Assembly (NCBI GenBank): GCA_002483425.1
Contig: DLHW01000006.1
Location: 61,651-72,245, forward strand
Direction: 5' to 3'
Length of the DNA stretch: 10,595 nt
Source of the DNA: Methylococcaceae bacterium UBA7658
GTDB lineage: Bacteria > Pseudomonadota > Gammaproteobacteria > Methylococcales > Methylomonadaceae
Position numbers and translations under genes: made by a program. Of the stretch, positions 1 through 8,191 are shown piece by piece. A model generated the notes under the pieces. That model did not search any database and was not told the DNA's origin. It saw only the letters and a program-made list of their open reading frames with translations. Position 1 is the first letter of the stretch; each line of letters opens with the position of its first letter.

Positions 1-539
1 CCAGTATTGTCCTGGCCGATACCGTCGGTTTTATCAGGCATTTGCCGCACGAACTGGTGGCGTCGTTCAAATCCACTTTGCAGGAAGCTGCAATGTCCGA
101 TTTATTACTTCATGTTGTCGATGCGCACTCCGAACATCGAGACGGTGTGATTGACGAAGTCAATCGCGTATTAGATGAAATCGGCGCGGAAAAAATCCAC
201 CGGATCGAAGTTTTCAACAAAATTGATTTACTGGAAGATAGACAACCGAGAGTTGACCGCGACGAGTCGGGTAAGCCGGTAAGGATTTGGTTATCCGCGC
301 AAACTGGTTCGGGCATAGATGGCTTATTGAATGCCTTGGCGGAGTTGTTGGCTCCTGCCAAATTAAAAAAAATCTGCTATTTAAATCCAGATCAAGGTGA
401 AATCAGAGCTAAATTATTTACTTGCGCAAAAATTATTGACGAGCATATTAACGACTCTGGCGGAAGTAATTTGATAATTGAGATAGATAACAAACACCTG
501 GGTTTATTGAGAACGGTAAAAACCGAAGAAGTACAATAA
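1..539 (+). CDS. hflX: GTPase HflX, C-terminal part (5' end outside window)
   Basis: Only the last 178 codons are present; the frame is open from position 3 to the left edge, so the 5' end is lost to the window boundary. HflX is a GTPase that binds the 50S subunit and rescues or splits stalled ribosomes; full-length proteins have roughly 370-450 residues. The visible part starts just before the G3 motif (DTVGFIRHLPHEL, about residues 6-18 of the fragment). It continues through the G4 motif NKIDLL and a G5-like SAQTGSGI, and ends in the family's short C-terminal domain. TVGFIRxLP is a strong HflX signature, so the call is secure. The gene lies 151 bp upstream of hflK, the usual hflX-hflK-hflC order. 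An hfq gene would be expected further left but is not visible. Confidence 0.95.
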   Translation, partial: SIVLADTVGFIRHLPHELVASFKSTLQEAAMSDLLLHVVDAHSEHRDGVIDEVNRVLDEIGAEKIHRIEVFNKIDLLEDRQPRVDRDESGKPVRIWLSAQTGSGIDGLLNALAELLAPAKLKKICYLNPDQGEIRAKLFTCAKIIDEHINDSGGSNLIIEIDNKHLGLLRTVKTEEVQ

Positions 540-690
540 GTTTTTTGTGGTTTCTTATGGTTGGCGCTTACGGTGGTGAATTGCAATGCCGGAACTTTAT
601 CAATGAGAATTCGCTTAATTACGATACAATGCTAGGATTGCGTAATCGCTAAAGCGATAAAAATAAATAATCCATAAATGGAGCACAACT

Positions 691-1944
691 ATGTCGTGGA
701 ATGAACCAGGCGGTGATAAAAAAGATCCTTGGAGCGGTCGAGGGGATCAAAAGGGGCCGCCCGATTTAGATGAGGCTATACGATCTTTGCAAGAAAAATT
801 AAGCAATTTGTTCGGCGGCGGTAAATCCGGCGGTGGCGGTAATTCGCCAGAAATTTTTTCATCTGGAAACCTGATGAAAAATTTCGGGTATATTGGAGCA
901 GGCCTATTCGGACTCTGGTTATTGACCGGTTTCTACACGGTGGATGAAGGTTTCGAGGGCGTTGAAACTCAATTCGGTAAATACACCAGGACGACAAGTT
1001 CCGGTTTGAATTGGCACATACCGTTTCCTATCGAAAGTGTCAATAAAATCAATGTAAAAGAACAAAGATTTATAGAAATAGGGTACCGGTCTTCAGCTGG
1101 TGGACAAGCGCAAGGCAGTGTGCCCGTGCCTAAAGAAGCGCTCATGCTGACCAAGGACGAAAACTACATCGACGTTAAGCTTGCTGTGCAATATCAAGTG
1201 AAAGATGCTAAAGCTTTTTTGTTTAACCTGAAAGACCCTAAAGCCACTTTGGTGCAAGTAACTGAAAGCGCATTACGCGGAGTTGTCGGCGGAAGTAACA
1301 TGGATTTCGTTTTGACCGAAGGCCGTAGCGAAGTGGTCGCTCAAACGAAGACAGAAATCCAGAAAACACTCGATGCCTATGATTCCGGTATTCAAGTTTC
1401 TAGCGTGAATTTGCAGGACGCGCAACCGCCGGAGCAAGTACAAAACGCTTTTGAAGATGCTATCAAAGCGCGCGAAGACCAGCAACGTTTCATCAATGAA
1501 GCCGAAGCTTACGCCAACGATGTCGTACCGAAGGCTCGCGGCGCGGCGGCAAGAAAGATTCAAGAGGCGCAAGGTTATAAGGAACAAGTGATCGCTCAGG
1601 CCGAGGGCGAGACTAGCCGTTTTACCAAGCTTTTAGGCGAGTATAAAAAAGCTCCCGATGTTACCCGTAAGCGGTTGTACCTGGAAGCGATGGAGTCGGT
1701 TTTATCGGATACCCGAACTGTGGTTGTGGATGTGAAAGGCGGGAATAACATGATGTACTTGCCTTTGGACAAGCTGGTTAAAGAACATCTACCAGTACCC
1801 GTACAGCCCGAGGAAAATGTCAGTTCCCAATCGTCTAATTTAGGACACAGCGCTAAACGTTCGACGGTAGAAGCCGCCGAACAAGCACAAATGATCGATA
1901 GACCATCGACTCGCGGCAGAGACCGTGACGGAAGGGGGCGTTAA
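691..1944 (+). CDS. hflK: FtsH protease modulator HflK
   Basis: The protein has 417 residues. With HflC it forms the large membrane HflKC complex that encloses FtsH and modulates degradation of membrane proteins. The N-terminus is the classic MSWNEPGG plus DPW, followed by GPPDLDEAIRSLQ (about residues 22-34) and a glycine-rich linker (42-50). A single transmembrane helix lies at about 65-83 (GYIGAGLFGLWLL). The SPFH/band-7 domain follows from VDEGFEGVETQFGKY, with an Ala/Glu-rich coiled coil at about 265-310 (KAREDQQRFINEAEAYAN). The C-terminal tail is polar and probably disordered. The start at 691 is supported by GGAG 9 bases upstream and by the conserved N-terminus. The stop overlaps the hflC start in a TAATG, which implies translational coupling and balanced synthesis of the two subunits. 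Confidence 0.96.
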   Translation: MSWNEPGGDKKDPWSGRGDQKGPPDLDEAIRSLQEKLSNLFGGGKSGGGGNSPEIFSSGNLMKNFGYIGAGLFGLWLLTGFYTVDEGFEGVETQFGKYTRTTSSGLNWHIPFPIESVNKINVKEQRFIEIGYRSSAGGQAQGSVPVPKEALMLTKDENYIDVKLAVQYQVKDAKAFLFNLKDPKATLVQVTESALRGVVGGSNMDFVLTEGRSEVVAQTKTEIQKTLDAYDSGIQVSSVNLQDAQPPEQVQNAFEDAIKAREDQQRFINEAEAYANDVVPKARGAAARKIQEAQGYKEQVIAQAEGETSRFTKLLGEYKKAPDVTRKRLYLEAMESVLSDTRTVVVDVKGGNNMMYLPLDKLVKEHLPVPVQPEENVSSQSSNLGHSAKRSTVEAAEQAQMIDRPSTRGRDRDGRGR

Positions 1945-2807
1945 TGATGGATAACAGAATAGTAGTGAGTTTAGGCTTGGTGGCGTTGACCTTCTTTTTA
2001 TCGTTTTTTACGGTAGGTCAAACGGAGAAAGCCATAAAATTCAAGTTCGGCCAAATCCAAAAATCAGATTACGAGCCTGGACCGCATTTTCAGATACCGT
2101 TCATCAATAACATTAAAAAGTTCGATGCCCGCATCCAGACCATGGATTCGGAACCTGAACGATTTTTAACGCTTGAGAAGAAAAATGTACTGGTGGATTC
2201 GTTTGTAAAATGGCGAATCGGCGATGTCAGGAAGTATTATACGGTGGTGTCCGGAAACACAGATCAGGCCAATTCGCGGCTAGATCAAATTACTAAAGAC
2301 GCTTTTCGGGGCGAATTCGGTAAACGCAATATCAAGCAGTTGGTGTCTACCGACCGGGAAGCCATCCGGGAAATTTTAATCAAGAATCTAAAACCCGCTG
2401 CCGCCGAGTTGGGGCTTGAAGTCGTTGATGTCAGGGTTAAACGGATCGATTTGCCGGAAGAAGTTAGCAGCTCGGTCTTTCGCCGGATGGAGGCGGAACG
2501 TGAACGGGTTGCGCGCGAATTTCGTTCACAAGGTTCGGAAGCGGCTGAAAAAATCCGCGCCGATGCCGATCGCCAACGCGTTGTGACCTTAGCCAATTCG
2601 TTTAAAGAGGCTGAGACCCTGCGCGGTGAGGGTGATGCAAAGTCGGCTGAAATCTATGCGAATTCATTCGGAGCGGATTCCGAATTTTTTACTTTTGTAC
2701 GCAGCATGAACGCATATAAAAAGACTTTTTCGGGTTCGGGTAGTATGATGGTGTTAGATTCGGACTCTGATTTTTTCAAATATTTTAAAAATCAAGGTTC
2801 GAAATAA
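1944..2807 (+). CDS. hflC: FtsH protease modulator HflC
   Basis: This is a 287-residue partner of HflK. One N-terminal membrane helix (about residues 8-24, VSLGLVALTFFLSFFTV) is followed by the SPFH/band-7 domain, beginning at VGQTEKAIKFKFGQIQ. The family stretch SVFRRMEAERERVAREFRSQG (about residues 180-200) leads into the EAAEKIRADADRQR coiled coil. Near the C-terminus is the conserved FFTFVRSMNAYKKTF. Length and motif order match full-length HflC. The start ATG shares an A with the hflK stop, and a second ATG follows immediately, so MM or M could be the real N-terminus; initiation is probably by coupling from hflK. An intrinsic terminator 88 bases after the stop suggests the hfl transcripts end there. 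Confidence 0.96.
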   Translation: MMDNRIVVSLGLVALTFFLSFFTVGQTEKAIKFKFGQIQKSDYEPGPHFQIPFINNIKKFDARIQTMDSEPERFLTLEKKNVLVDSFVKWRIGDVRKYYTVVSGNTDQANSRLDQITKDAFRGEFGKRNIKQLVSTDREAIREILIKNLKPAAAELGLEVVDVRVKRIDLPEEVSSSVFRRMEAERERVAREFRSQGSEAAEKIRADADRQRVVTLANSFKEAETLRGEGDAKSAEIYANSFGADSEFFTFVRSMNAYKKTFSGSGSMMVLDSDSDFFKYFKNQGSK

Positions 2808-2895
2808 TCGCCGGATTGAAGTGTTTTAAATGAAAATCCGAGTGCTGGAAGCTTATCTATAAAGTTCGTTTAAAAGACCGGACAATGCAATTAAG

Positions 2896-2921
2896 AACGC
2901 CCCTTGCGGGGCGTTTTGTTT
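2896..2921 (+). terminator. Rho-independent terminator after hflC
   Basis: A perfect 8-bp GC-rich stem (AACGCCCC paired with GGGGCGTT) with loop TTGC is followed by TTGTTT. It lies 88 bases after hflC and only 18 bases before the chosen hisZ start, so hisZ-purA needs either read-through or a promoter in 2808-2895. Any hisZ start inside this hairpin is unlikely, which helps to choose the ATG at 2940. Confidence 0.85.
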
Positions 2922-2939
2922 GAGTGGGTGTTGAAAATT

Positions 2940-4133
2940 ATGCAACAAAAAGATTCCTGGCTATTACCGGAAGGTATAGAAGAACTATTGCCGCAGGAAG
3001 CGAAATACCTTGAAAATTTACGGGGCAATCTGCTGCGGCTTTTTAGTTGCTGGGGTTATGAATTAGTTATCCCTCCGATGATCGATTTTATCGATTCTTT
3101 ATTAACCGGTTCCGGTCACGACCTTGATTTGCAAACCTTTAAATTAACCGATCAAATTAGCGGCAAAACCTTGGGCTTAAGGGCGGATATGACGCCCCAA
3201 GTCGCTAGAATGGACGCCCATCAGCTAAACCGGGAATGGCCGACCCGTCTATGTTATGCCGGGACTGTTTTACATACCAGAGGCGACTCCTTGGAAAAAA
3301 CCCGGAGTCCGATGCAAATCGGCGCCGAACTTTACGGTCACTCCGGTATTGAAAGCGATGTCGAAGTCATCCATTTGATGCTTGAGACGCTTGCTCAAGC
3401 CGGGCTATTGGATATTCATCTCGACTTGGGTCATGTCGGCATTTTCCGCGGATTATCCGGTCAAGCAGGATTAAATCGAATAGCGGAAAGCGATTTATTC
3501 GACGTATTGCAGCGTAAAGCGAAACCTGAACTCGAAGAATTGCTTAATCAACTCGATATTAAGGAGGATGTTAAGTTAATGTTAATAAGATTGCCAGAGC
3601 TTAACGGCGGAAAAGACGTTCTTAGAAAAGCTCGAGAGCTTTTATCGGCAGCGGATGCGAAAGTTAAGCAAGCAATGACCGACTTAGAAAATATCGCGGT
3701 TAAATTAGAAAAACGTTACGACTCATTACCCGTGAGCTTCGATTTGGCGGAGCTTCGCGGCTACCATTACCACACGGGCGTGGTTTTTGCCGCCTTTGTG
3801 CCTGACGTGGGACGAGAGATTGCACGGGGCGGACGGTACGATAATATCGGCGCGGTGTTTGGCCGGGCTCGTCCGGCGACAGGTTTTAGCGCTGATTTAA
3901 AAATGTTAGCCTTAATCGGCAAACGTGCCATGCAAGAACCTAAAATAACACGCATTTTCGCTCCGTATAAGGATGATCCCGCACTCAATGATAAAATCAG
4001 AGACCTGCGCACTGAGGGACATTGCGTCATCCAGCAACTACCCGGTCAGCTAGGGACCGAAAACGAGATGGGTTGCTCAGCGGTGTTGGTGCAGGAAAAT
4101 CAAGATTGGACAATCAAATTAATCAACGAATAA
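2940..4133 (+). CDS. hisZ: ATP phosphoribosyltransferase regulatory subunit HisZ
   Basis: HisZ is a catalytically inactive paralogue of histidyl-tRNA synthetase. It assembles with the short-form HisG to make the first enzyme of histidine biosynthesis and to confer feedback inhibition. The 397-residue product carries the class II synthetase-like core. It opens with MQQKDSWLLPEGIEELLP, then LRADMTPQVARMDA (about 80-93), YAGTVLHTRGD and SPMQIGAELYG (about 106-133), and later RGYHYHTGVVFAAF and ARGGRYDNIG, with no recognisable anticodon-binding extension of true HisS. The ATG at 2940 is chosen because the frame's upstream extension runs into the terminator hairpin; no strong Shine-Dalgarno is visible, and a TTG at 2931 is possible. 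Its presence implies that the organism has a short HisG. The next gene, purA, starts 30 bases later, and hisZ-purA is a recurrent pair in proteobacteria. Confidence 0.93.
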   Translation: MQQKDSWLLPEGIEELLPQEAKYLENLRGNLLRLFSCWGYELVIPPMIDFIDSLLTGSGHDLDLQTFKLTDQISGKTLGLRADMTPQVARMDAHQLNREWPTRLCYAGTVLHTRGDSLEKTRSPMQIGAELYGHSGIESDVEVIHLMLETLAQAGLLDIHLDLGHVGIFRGLSGQAGLNRIAESDLFDVLQRKAKPELEELLNQLDIKEDVKLMLIRLPELNGGKDVLRKARELLSAADAKVKQAMTDLENIAVKLEKRYDSLPVSFDLAELRGYHYHTGVVFAAFVPDVGREIARGGRYDNIGAVFGRARPATGFSADLKMLALIGKRAMQEPKITRIFAPYKDDPALNDKIRDLRTEGHCVIQQLPGQLGTENEMGCSAVLVQENQDWTIKLINE

Positions 4134-4163
4134 ACCTGTATGAAACCAACAAGTGGAATAAAG

Positions 4164-5456
4164 ATGGGAAAAAATGTTGTAATTATCGGCAGTCAATGGG
4201 GCGATGAAGGCAAAGGCAAATTGGTCGATTTATTGACCGAACAGGTGCACGCTGTCGTTCGTTTTCAAGGCGGACATAATGCCGGTCATACCTTAGTTAT
4301 TAAAGGCAAAAAAACCGTTTTGCATTTAATTCCCTCCGGAATACTCAGGGAAAATGTGCAATGCATGATAGGGAACGGCGTTGTATTGTCCTTGAATGCT
4401 TTGATGGAAGAAATTGAAGTTTTGGAAAGCGCCGGTATTTCGGTTAAGAACCGTTTGCTCATTAGCAAAGCATGCACCTTAATTTTACCGGTTCACGTTG
4501 CGCTCGATAGAGCGCGTGAGAAAGCTAGAGGCAGCAAAGCGATCGGCACGACAGGCCGCGGAATCGGTCCAGCCTATGAAGACAAAGCTGGACGCAGAGG
4601 ATTAAGAGCAGGCGATTTGCTGAACCCAGGCGTTTTTGCGGAAAAACTGAAAGAATTGCTCGATTATCATAACTTCATGTTAACCGGTTATTACCAAGCG
4701 GAAGCAGTCGATTATTTGCAAACACTCGATGAAGCGCTGAAATTAGGCGAGCAAATCAAACCGATGCTGACAGATGTCAGCGAAGCGTTATACGGTTACC
4801 AAGAACAAGGTAAGAATCTGCTGTTCGAAGGCGCACAAGGCGCCCTGCTGGATATCGATCACGGCACTTTCCCCTATGTGACCTCCTCAAGCACAACAGC
4901 GGGCGGCGCTGCAACCGGAAGCGGAATAGGTCCGCTCGATTTACATTACGTATTAGGAATTACTAAAGCGTATTCAACCCGTGTCGGGAACGGCCCGTTT
5001 CCATCCGAATTGCATGACGCCAACGGCGAGCATTTAGGTACGAAAGGCCATGAGTTCGGTGCCACCACTGGACGCAAACGCCGTTGCGGTTGGTTCGATG
5101 CTGTTGTCATGAGGAAGTCGGCGAAATTAAACAGTCTGAGCGGAATTTGCCTTACTAAATTAGATGTCTTGGACGGACTGCCGAAAATCGGCATTTGCAC
5201 AGGTTATAAACTTAACGGAATCGTAACTGATACCGCGCCGTTAGGCGCCGAGCAGTACCAACAATGCGAAGCGATTGTCGAGGAAATGCCTGGCTGGAAC
5301 GGATCGACGGCCGGGATTACCGACTTTAACGCATTGCCTGAAAACGCCAAAACGTATATCCGGCGGATTGAAGAATTAGTTGGCGTTAAAGTTACGATTC
5401 TGTCTACCGGAGCGGAAAGAGATGAAACCATTGTCCTCGAAAACCCTTTCGCTTAA
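4164..5456 (+). CDS. purA: Adenylosuccinate synthetase PurA
   Basis: PurA makes adenylosuccinate from IMP and aspartate with GTP, the first committed step to AMP. From the ATG at 4164 the protein has 430 residues, the normal family length. The P-loop-like GSQWGDEGKGK (residues 9-19) holds the catalytic Asp14, and GGHNAGHT (36-43) holds the catalytic His42. IGTTGRGIGPAYEDK, TSSSTTAGGAATGSGIGP, TTGRKRRCGWFD and the C-terminal LSTGAERDETI are all present. An ATG at 4140 in the same frame would add eight residues, but MGKNVVIIGSQWG is the usual N-terminus. The gene probably forms a transcription unit with hisZ. Nothing suggests damage. Confidence 0.96.
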   Translation: MGKNVVIIGSQWGDEGKGKLVDLLTEQVHAVVRFQGGHNAGHTLVIKGKKTVLHLIPSGILRENVQCMIGNGVVLSLNALMEEIEVLESAGISVKNRLLISKACTLILPVHVALDRAREKARGSKAIGTTGRGIGPAYEDKAGRRGLRAGDLLNPGVFAEKLKELLDYHNFMLTGYYQAEAVDYLQTLDEALKLGEQIKPMLTDVSEALYGYQEQGKNLLFEGAQGALLDIDHGTFPYVTSSSTTAGGAATGSGIGPLDLHYVLGITKAYSTRVGNGPFPSELHDANGEHLGTKGHEFGATTGRKRRCGWFDAVVMRKSAKLNSLSGICLTKLDVLDGLPKIGICTGYKLNGIVTDTAPLGAEQYQQCEAIVEEMPGWNGSTAGITDFNALPENAKTYIRRIEELVGVKVTILSTGAERDETIVLENPFA

Positions 5457-5493
5457 GTAAAGGTTTTTAGGCTTTATATAAAAACTCCAGGTT

Positions 5494-6219
5494 ATGCTAA
5501 GCCCCATCGTTTCAAACCGTGTTGTGGTTCTCGATACCGAAACTACAGGTCTTAATCCTCAGGATGGTCACCGGATCATCGAGATAGGCTGTGTAGAAAT
5601 GATCAATCGCCGTCTCACGGGGAATCGCTTTCATGTTTATATCAATCCGGAACGGGAAATTGATGAAGGCGCGCTTGAGGTGCACGGAATCAGCAAAGAA
5701 TTTCTTGAGGATAAACCGCGCTTTGCTGATATAGTCAATGACTTTATCGCATTCATTAAGGGGGCAGAGCTTGTCATCCATAACGCGCCGTTCGATGTGG
5801 GGTTTATCAATCATGAGTTTTTTTTGTTAGCCGATAAGGTAGGAACCGTTGAAGATTACAGCACGATATTGGATACCTTAGCCTATGCGAGAAAGAAACA
5901 TCCCGGACAACGGAATAGTTTGGATGCTTTATGTAAACGTTATTCGATCGATAACAGTCATCGTGACTTGCACGGCGCGTTGTTAGACGCCGAAATTCTG
6001 GCCGATGTGTTTTTATTGATGACAGGCGGCCAGTTCTCCTTATTAGACGATGGCGAACCGGCAAGCAAAGATGCAGGAAAACTGGATAAACCGAAGGGAT
6101 TTGAAAAGAACCGGCCCAAATTGCCGGTTATTTATTGTACCGGACAGGAATTAACGGAACACCAGCAACGGCTAGAACAAATCGAGAAGGAGAGCGGGTA
6201 TTGTTTGTGGCAACAATAA
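5494..6219 (+). CDS. dnaQ: DNA polymerase III epsilon subunit (3'-5' proofreading exonuclease)
   Basis: The 241-residue protein is a DEDDh exonuclease that proofreads during chromosomal replication, bound to the alpha subunit. Exo I is VVVLDTETTGL with Asp14 and Glu16. Exo II is VIHNAPFDVGFINHEF with Asp101. Exo III is HGALLDAEILADVFL with His160 and Asp165. These match the E. coli epsilon D12/E14/D103/H162/D167 layout. Directly after the catalytic domain, QFSLL (180-184) looks like a beta-clamp binding motif, followed by a polar linker and a C-terminal segment expected to contact alpha. The gene starts 37 bases after purA with a weak ribosome-binding site. It is the last core gene before the cassette array, and transcription runs head-on into the array's - strand genes. 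No clear terminator follows it. Confidence 0.94.
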   Translation: MLSPIVSNRVVVLDTETTGLNPQDGHRIIEIGCVEMINRRLTGNRFHVYINPEREIDEGALEVHGISKEFLEDKPRFADIVNDFIAFIKGAELVIHNAPFDVGFINHEFFLLADKVGTVEDYSTILDTLAYARKKHPGQRNSLDALCKRYSIDNSHRDLHGALLDAEILADVFLLMTGGQFSLLDDGEPASKDAGKLDKPKGFEKNRPKLPVIYCTGQELTEHQQRLEQIEKESGYCLWQQ

Positions 6220-6319
6220 GTCAATCCGGTTTCAAGCGTTTGATTATGTGGTACTGTTAATAAAGTATAGTTTTTAGCTTGCTATTCCATTTGAGCATCA
6301 TAAAGCATAAAGGAAATAA

Positions 6320-6421
6320 TTGAAGATAAAGGGTTTTCGTAAAGCCAACCGGACATGACAACGCGAACAACCGAAGCCAACCATGAAAAACAAGCGTAAG
6401 CGATCTGCAAACCCCACCTAA
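6320..6421 (+). repeat. Two related 12-codon basic mini-ORFs in the dnaQ-array junction
   Basis: The 238 bases between dnaQ and the last cassette gene contain no convincing conventional gene. They do hold two short frames 63 bases apart, each exactly 12 codons plus stop: MKIKGFRKANRT (6320-6358, TTG start, with AAGGAA 4 bases upstream) and MKNKRKRSANPT (6383-6421, ATG start). They share K-x-K, Arg at position 7, AN at 9-10 and a final Thr. They may be degenerate copies of one element, either a dispersed repeat or leader-like peptides. Equal length and shared residues are visible in the sequence; function is unknown and chance similarity is possible. Confidence 0.3.
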
Positions 6422-6457
6422 AATTAATATGTGATAACTGATCACTACACATTTTTA

Positions 6458-7684
6458 CTAGCGCGCAAAGTCAGGGTGGTTATGTCTAGCGAATTCGTCG
6501 TTCATGAACTGTACTTCGTACTGCAGTAGCATACTTTGGGCGAAGTCGTTATCAGTTGGCCTCTGATCAGCAGGAGTGAATTGTACTCGACAAAGAATTC
6601 GCCCAGGCGTAACGTCTTTCGTTTCAGCATTGATCCATTGTGCGGATCGTTTGCCAATGTATGCGTGATCTTGATCCGAGTAATCCCACACATCATCCTT
6701 ATCATAGCGAAGGCTAAGCATTCTTAGTCTCGTTCCGTAATGCTCTTTACGGTCTTCTGAGCGCTCGCGGGAAACATAATGTACGTCGCAGGCCCAGCGA
6801 TACCAAACACGGACACCAGGGGGAAGAGGTGGCACAATTTCCACCTTGAATGCTGCCCGCACGAGTAGAACTGGAATTGCATCCTCCCAACGCGCCGGAA
6901 ACGAAGGAACAATCCTTGAATTTTTTACATAGGGTGCTGGCGAGATGGTTCGAACAGGGAAGACAAAGCCAAAGCCTCTCGTCACAAATTTAACAGGGTA
7001 TTTTTTGAATAGGTCATAGCGAGGGAAGTACGCGACACGCGTCCCATGCTTAGCGGCAGCTGTGCGGAACTTATCCGCTTCACTCACATTGAAGAGACGT
7101 GAGATTGCCTTCGTCTCAAGATGCTCTTGCCAGAGCCGTTGCCGGAATGATGACACAAAGTTTTTATCCAGAATTATGGCCGATAGCTCGGAGTCTGGTT
7201 CATCTCGGCCAGTCCGGACACCTTCAAGAGATATGCCGCCGGCATTGGCAGAGCCGATTAGTGCCCATTCATCATCAACAATAAGGATTTTCGAATGAAC
7301 ATAATTTTGGCGGTCTTTAGTTATCCCTTGACTCTTACGATTTGGGCTGAGCGAATACATGCCAAAGACACCCCGGTCATATCCCACATTCATAACTCGT
7401 TCCATCTCACGACCAATAAATAGCTCTTGGTTCGAGCCGAGACCCGCAGCAAAAAGGCCTTCATAGGGTACCATCAAAATAATACGGAAGTCCTTATTAG
7501 CTTTGTTTCTGGCTGCTGCGATGGCAAGTTCTTTCCAAATCGAGGAGTCTCTATTTTTGCGAAAGCTTGTTTTGGGCATCCCAGCCCAAGCAAGCGGCAA
7601 AAACTTAACGCGACCGCTCATGCCTTGGACGCCCCAGCCGTCCAAGGCAATGGCTGCCGGGAGATTGTCGCCGACACGTATACT
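6458..7684 (-). pseudogene. Phospholipase D-family protein, one HKD motif, 5' end damaged
   Basis: The frame is open from a TGA at 7685-7687 down to 6458. Counting from the TTG at 7645 gives 395 residues. A clear HKD motif is present (YVHSKILIVDDEWALIGSAN, His117, Lys119, Asp124), followed by DSELSAII and LRQRLWQEHL-type residues (FRQRLWQEHLE, 168-178), which resemble the second motif of two-motif PLD enzymes. An N-terminal HKD is absent. Residues about 225-380 look like a beta-rich C-terminal domain that I do not recognise. The frame has no good start: the TTG at 7645 and the ATG at 7621 lack a ribosome-binding site. In contrast an ATG at 7695, with AGGAA 5 bases upstream and right after the previous gene's stop, starts MRVEVYV in another frame. 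One added base near 7680 would join MRVEVYV to GDNLPAAIALDGWG. So the gene may be frameshifted near codon 8, or truncated. PLD-type domains occur in lipases, nucleases and phage-defence effectors; the substrate cannot be read here. Confidence 0.7.
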
Positions 7685-7703
7685 TCAACCCGCATAACAA
7701 TTC

Positions 7704-8174
7704 CTAGGATTTGTATAGCAGGATTGCCGGAATCAGGTTGAGCAGCAAAATAATGAACCAAAAGATGTAAAGCCCTGGAGCGAGCGGATTCGTGCCTAGA
7801 CTGGGCAATACGGTGCGCCAACCCAGGAACTTGCTGGTGGGCAGCTCGTTTTCCCAACGAATATGCCAGCCAAGCTGTTCATCGAACCCAAGGGCTCGTT
7901 CCAGTCGAGCGAGATGACCGGCAACGCGCACGGTTCCTTCGCGGAGCGCGTGAGCTCGCATACCTGCTAGGAAGACGACTACAGCAGGGACAAATAGCAG
8001 AGATTTCCCCGCCGGTGGGATTTTGTCTTGATTGACAAAAATCCACCCCCAAGCGGCTCCAGAAGCTAGGATGCTGGTAGTGACCAGAGTCCCGATTTCC
8101 TTTAGAAAGTCGTCAATTTCCTTCCGGAGCGCCTCGTACATCATCCGCTTCGACTCGAAACTCGGATCATTCAT
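7704..8174 (-). CDS. Three-helix membrane protein of an integron cassette, function unknown
   Basis: The product has 156 residues from the ATG at 8174 (MNDPSFESKR). An ATG at 8189, two bases after the attC, would add MGNTL. Three membrane segments are likely: about 29-47 (TLVTTSILASGAAWGWIF), 57-73 (GKSLLFVPAVVVFLAG) and 134-153 (LYIFWFIILLLNLIPAILL). Between helices 2 and 3 lies a soluble stretch with GWHIRWENELP. The N-terminal part YEALRKEIDDFLKEIGTL looks amphipathic. I have the impression that this arrangement recurs among cassette-encoded hypothetical proteins, but cannot name a family. The ATG at 8174 overlaps the stop of the upstream read-through frame as TAATG. The stop codon sits inside the Shine-Dalgarno-like sequence of the next frame (CTAGGAA), so it and the PLD gene look like a two-gene operon within one cassette. 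No attC separates them. Confidence 0.75.
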   Translation of the reverse strand: MNDPSFESKRMMYEALRKEIDDFLKEIGTLVTTSILASGAAWGWIFVNQDKIPPAGKSLLFVPAVVVFLAGMRAHALREGTVRVAGHLARLERALGFDEQLGWHIRWENELPTSKFLGWRTVLPSLGTNPLAPGLYIFWFIILLLNLIPAILLYKS

Positions 8175-8191
8175 TAGTGTGTTCCCCATAC

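Noticed and set aside
643..662. ATCGCT-AA-AGCGAT inverted repeat before hflK, with TACAAT at 625-630 as a possible -10 box
   Set aside because: The loop is too short for a hairpin, no good -35 lies 16-18 bases upstream of TACAAT, and nothing identifies an operator.
2904..2939. In-frame upstream extension of hisZ (MRGVLFEWVLKI)
   Set aside because: It starts inside the terminator hairpin and precedes the conserved HisZ N-terminus; it is an artefact of the open frame.
6257..6445. 62-codon - strand frame in the dnaQ-array junction
   Set aside because: No start signal, low-complexity hydrophobic and Cys-rich composition, and it overlaps the better + strand mini-ORF pair.
6431..6456. GTGAT-AACTG-ATCAC followed by TTTTT as a terminator for dnaQ
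   Set aside because: The stem has only five AT-rich pairs and is separated from the T-run by several bases; support is too weak.
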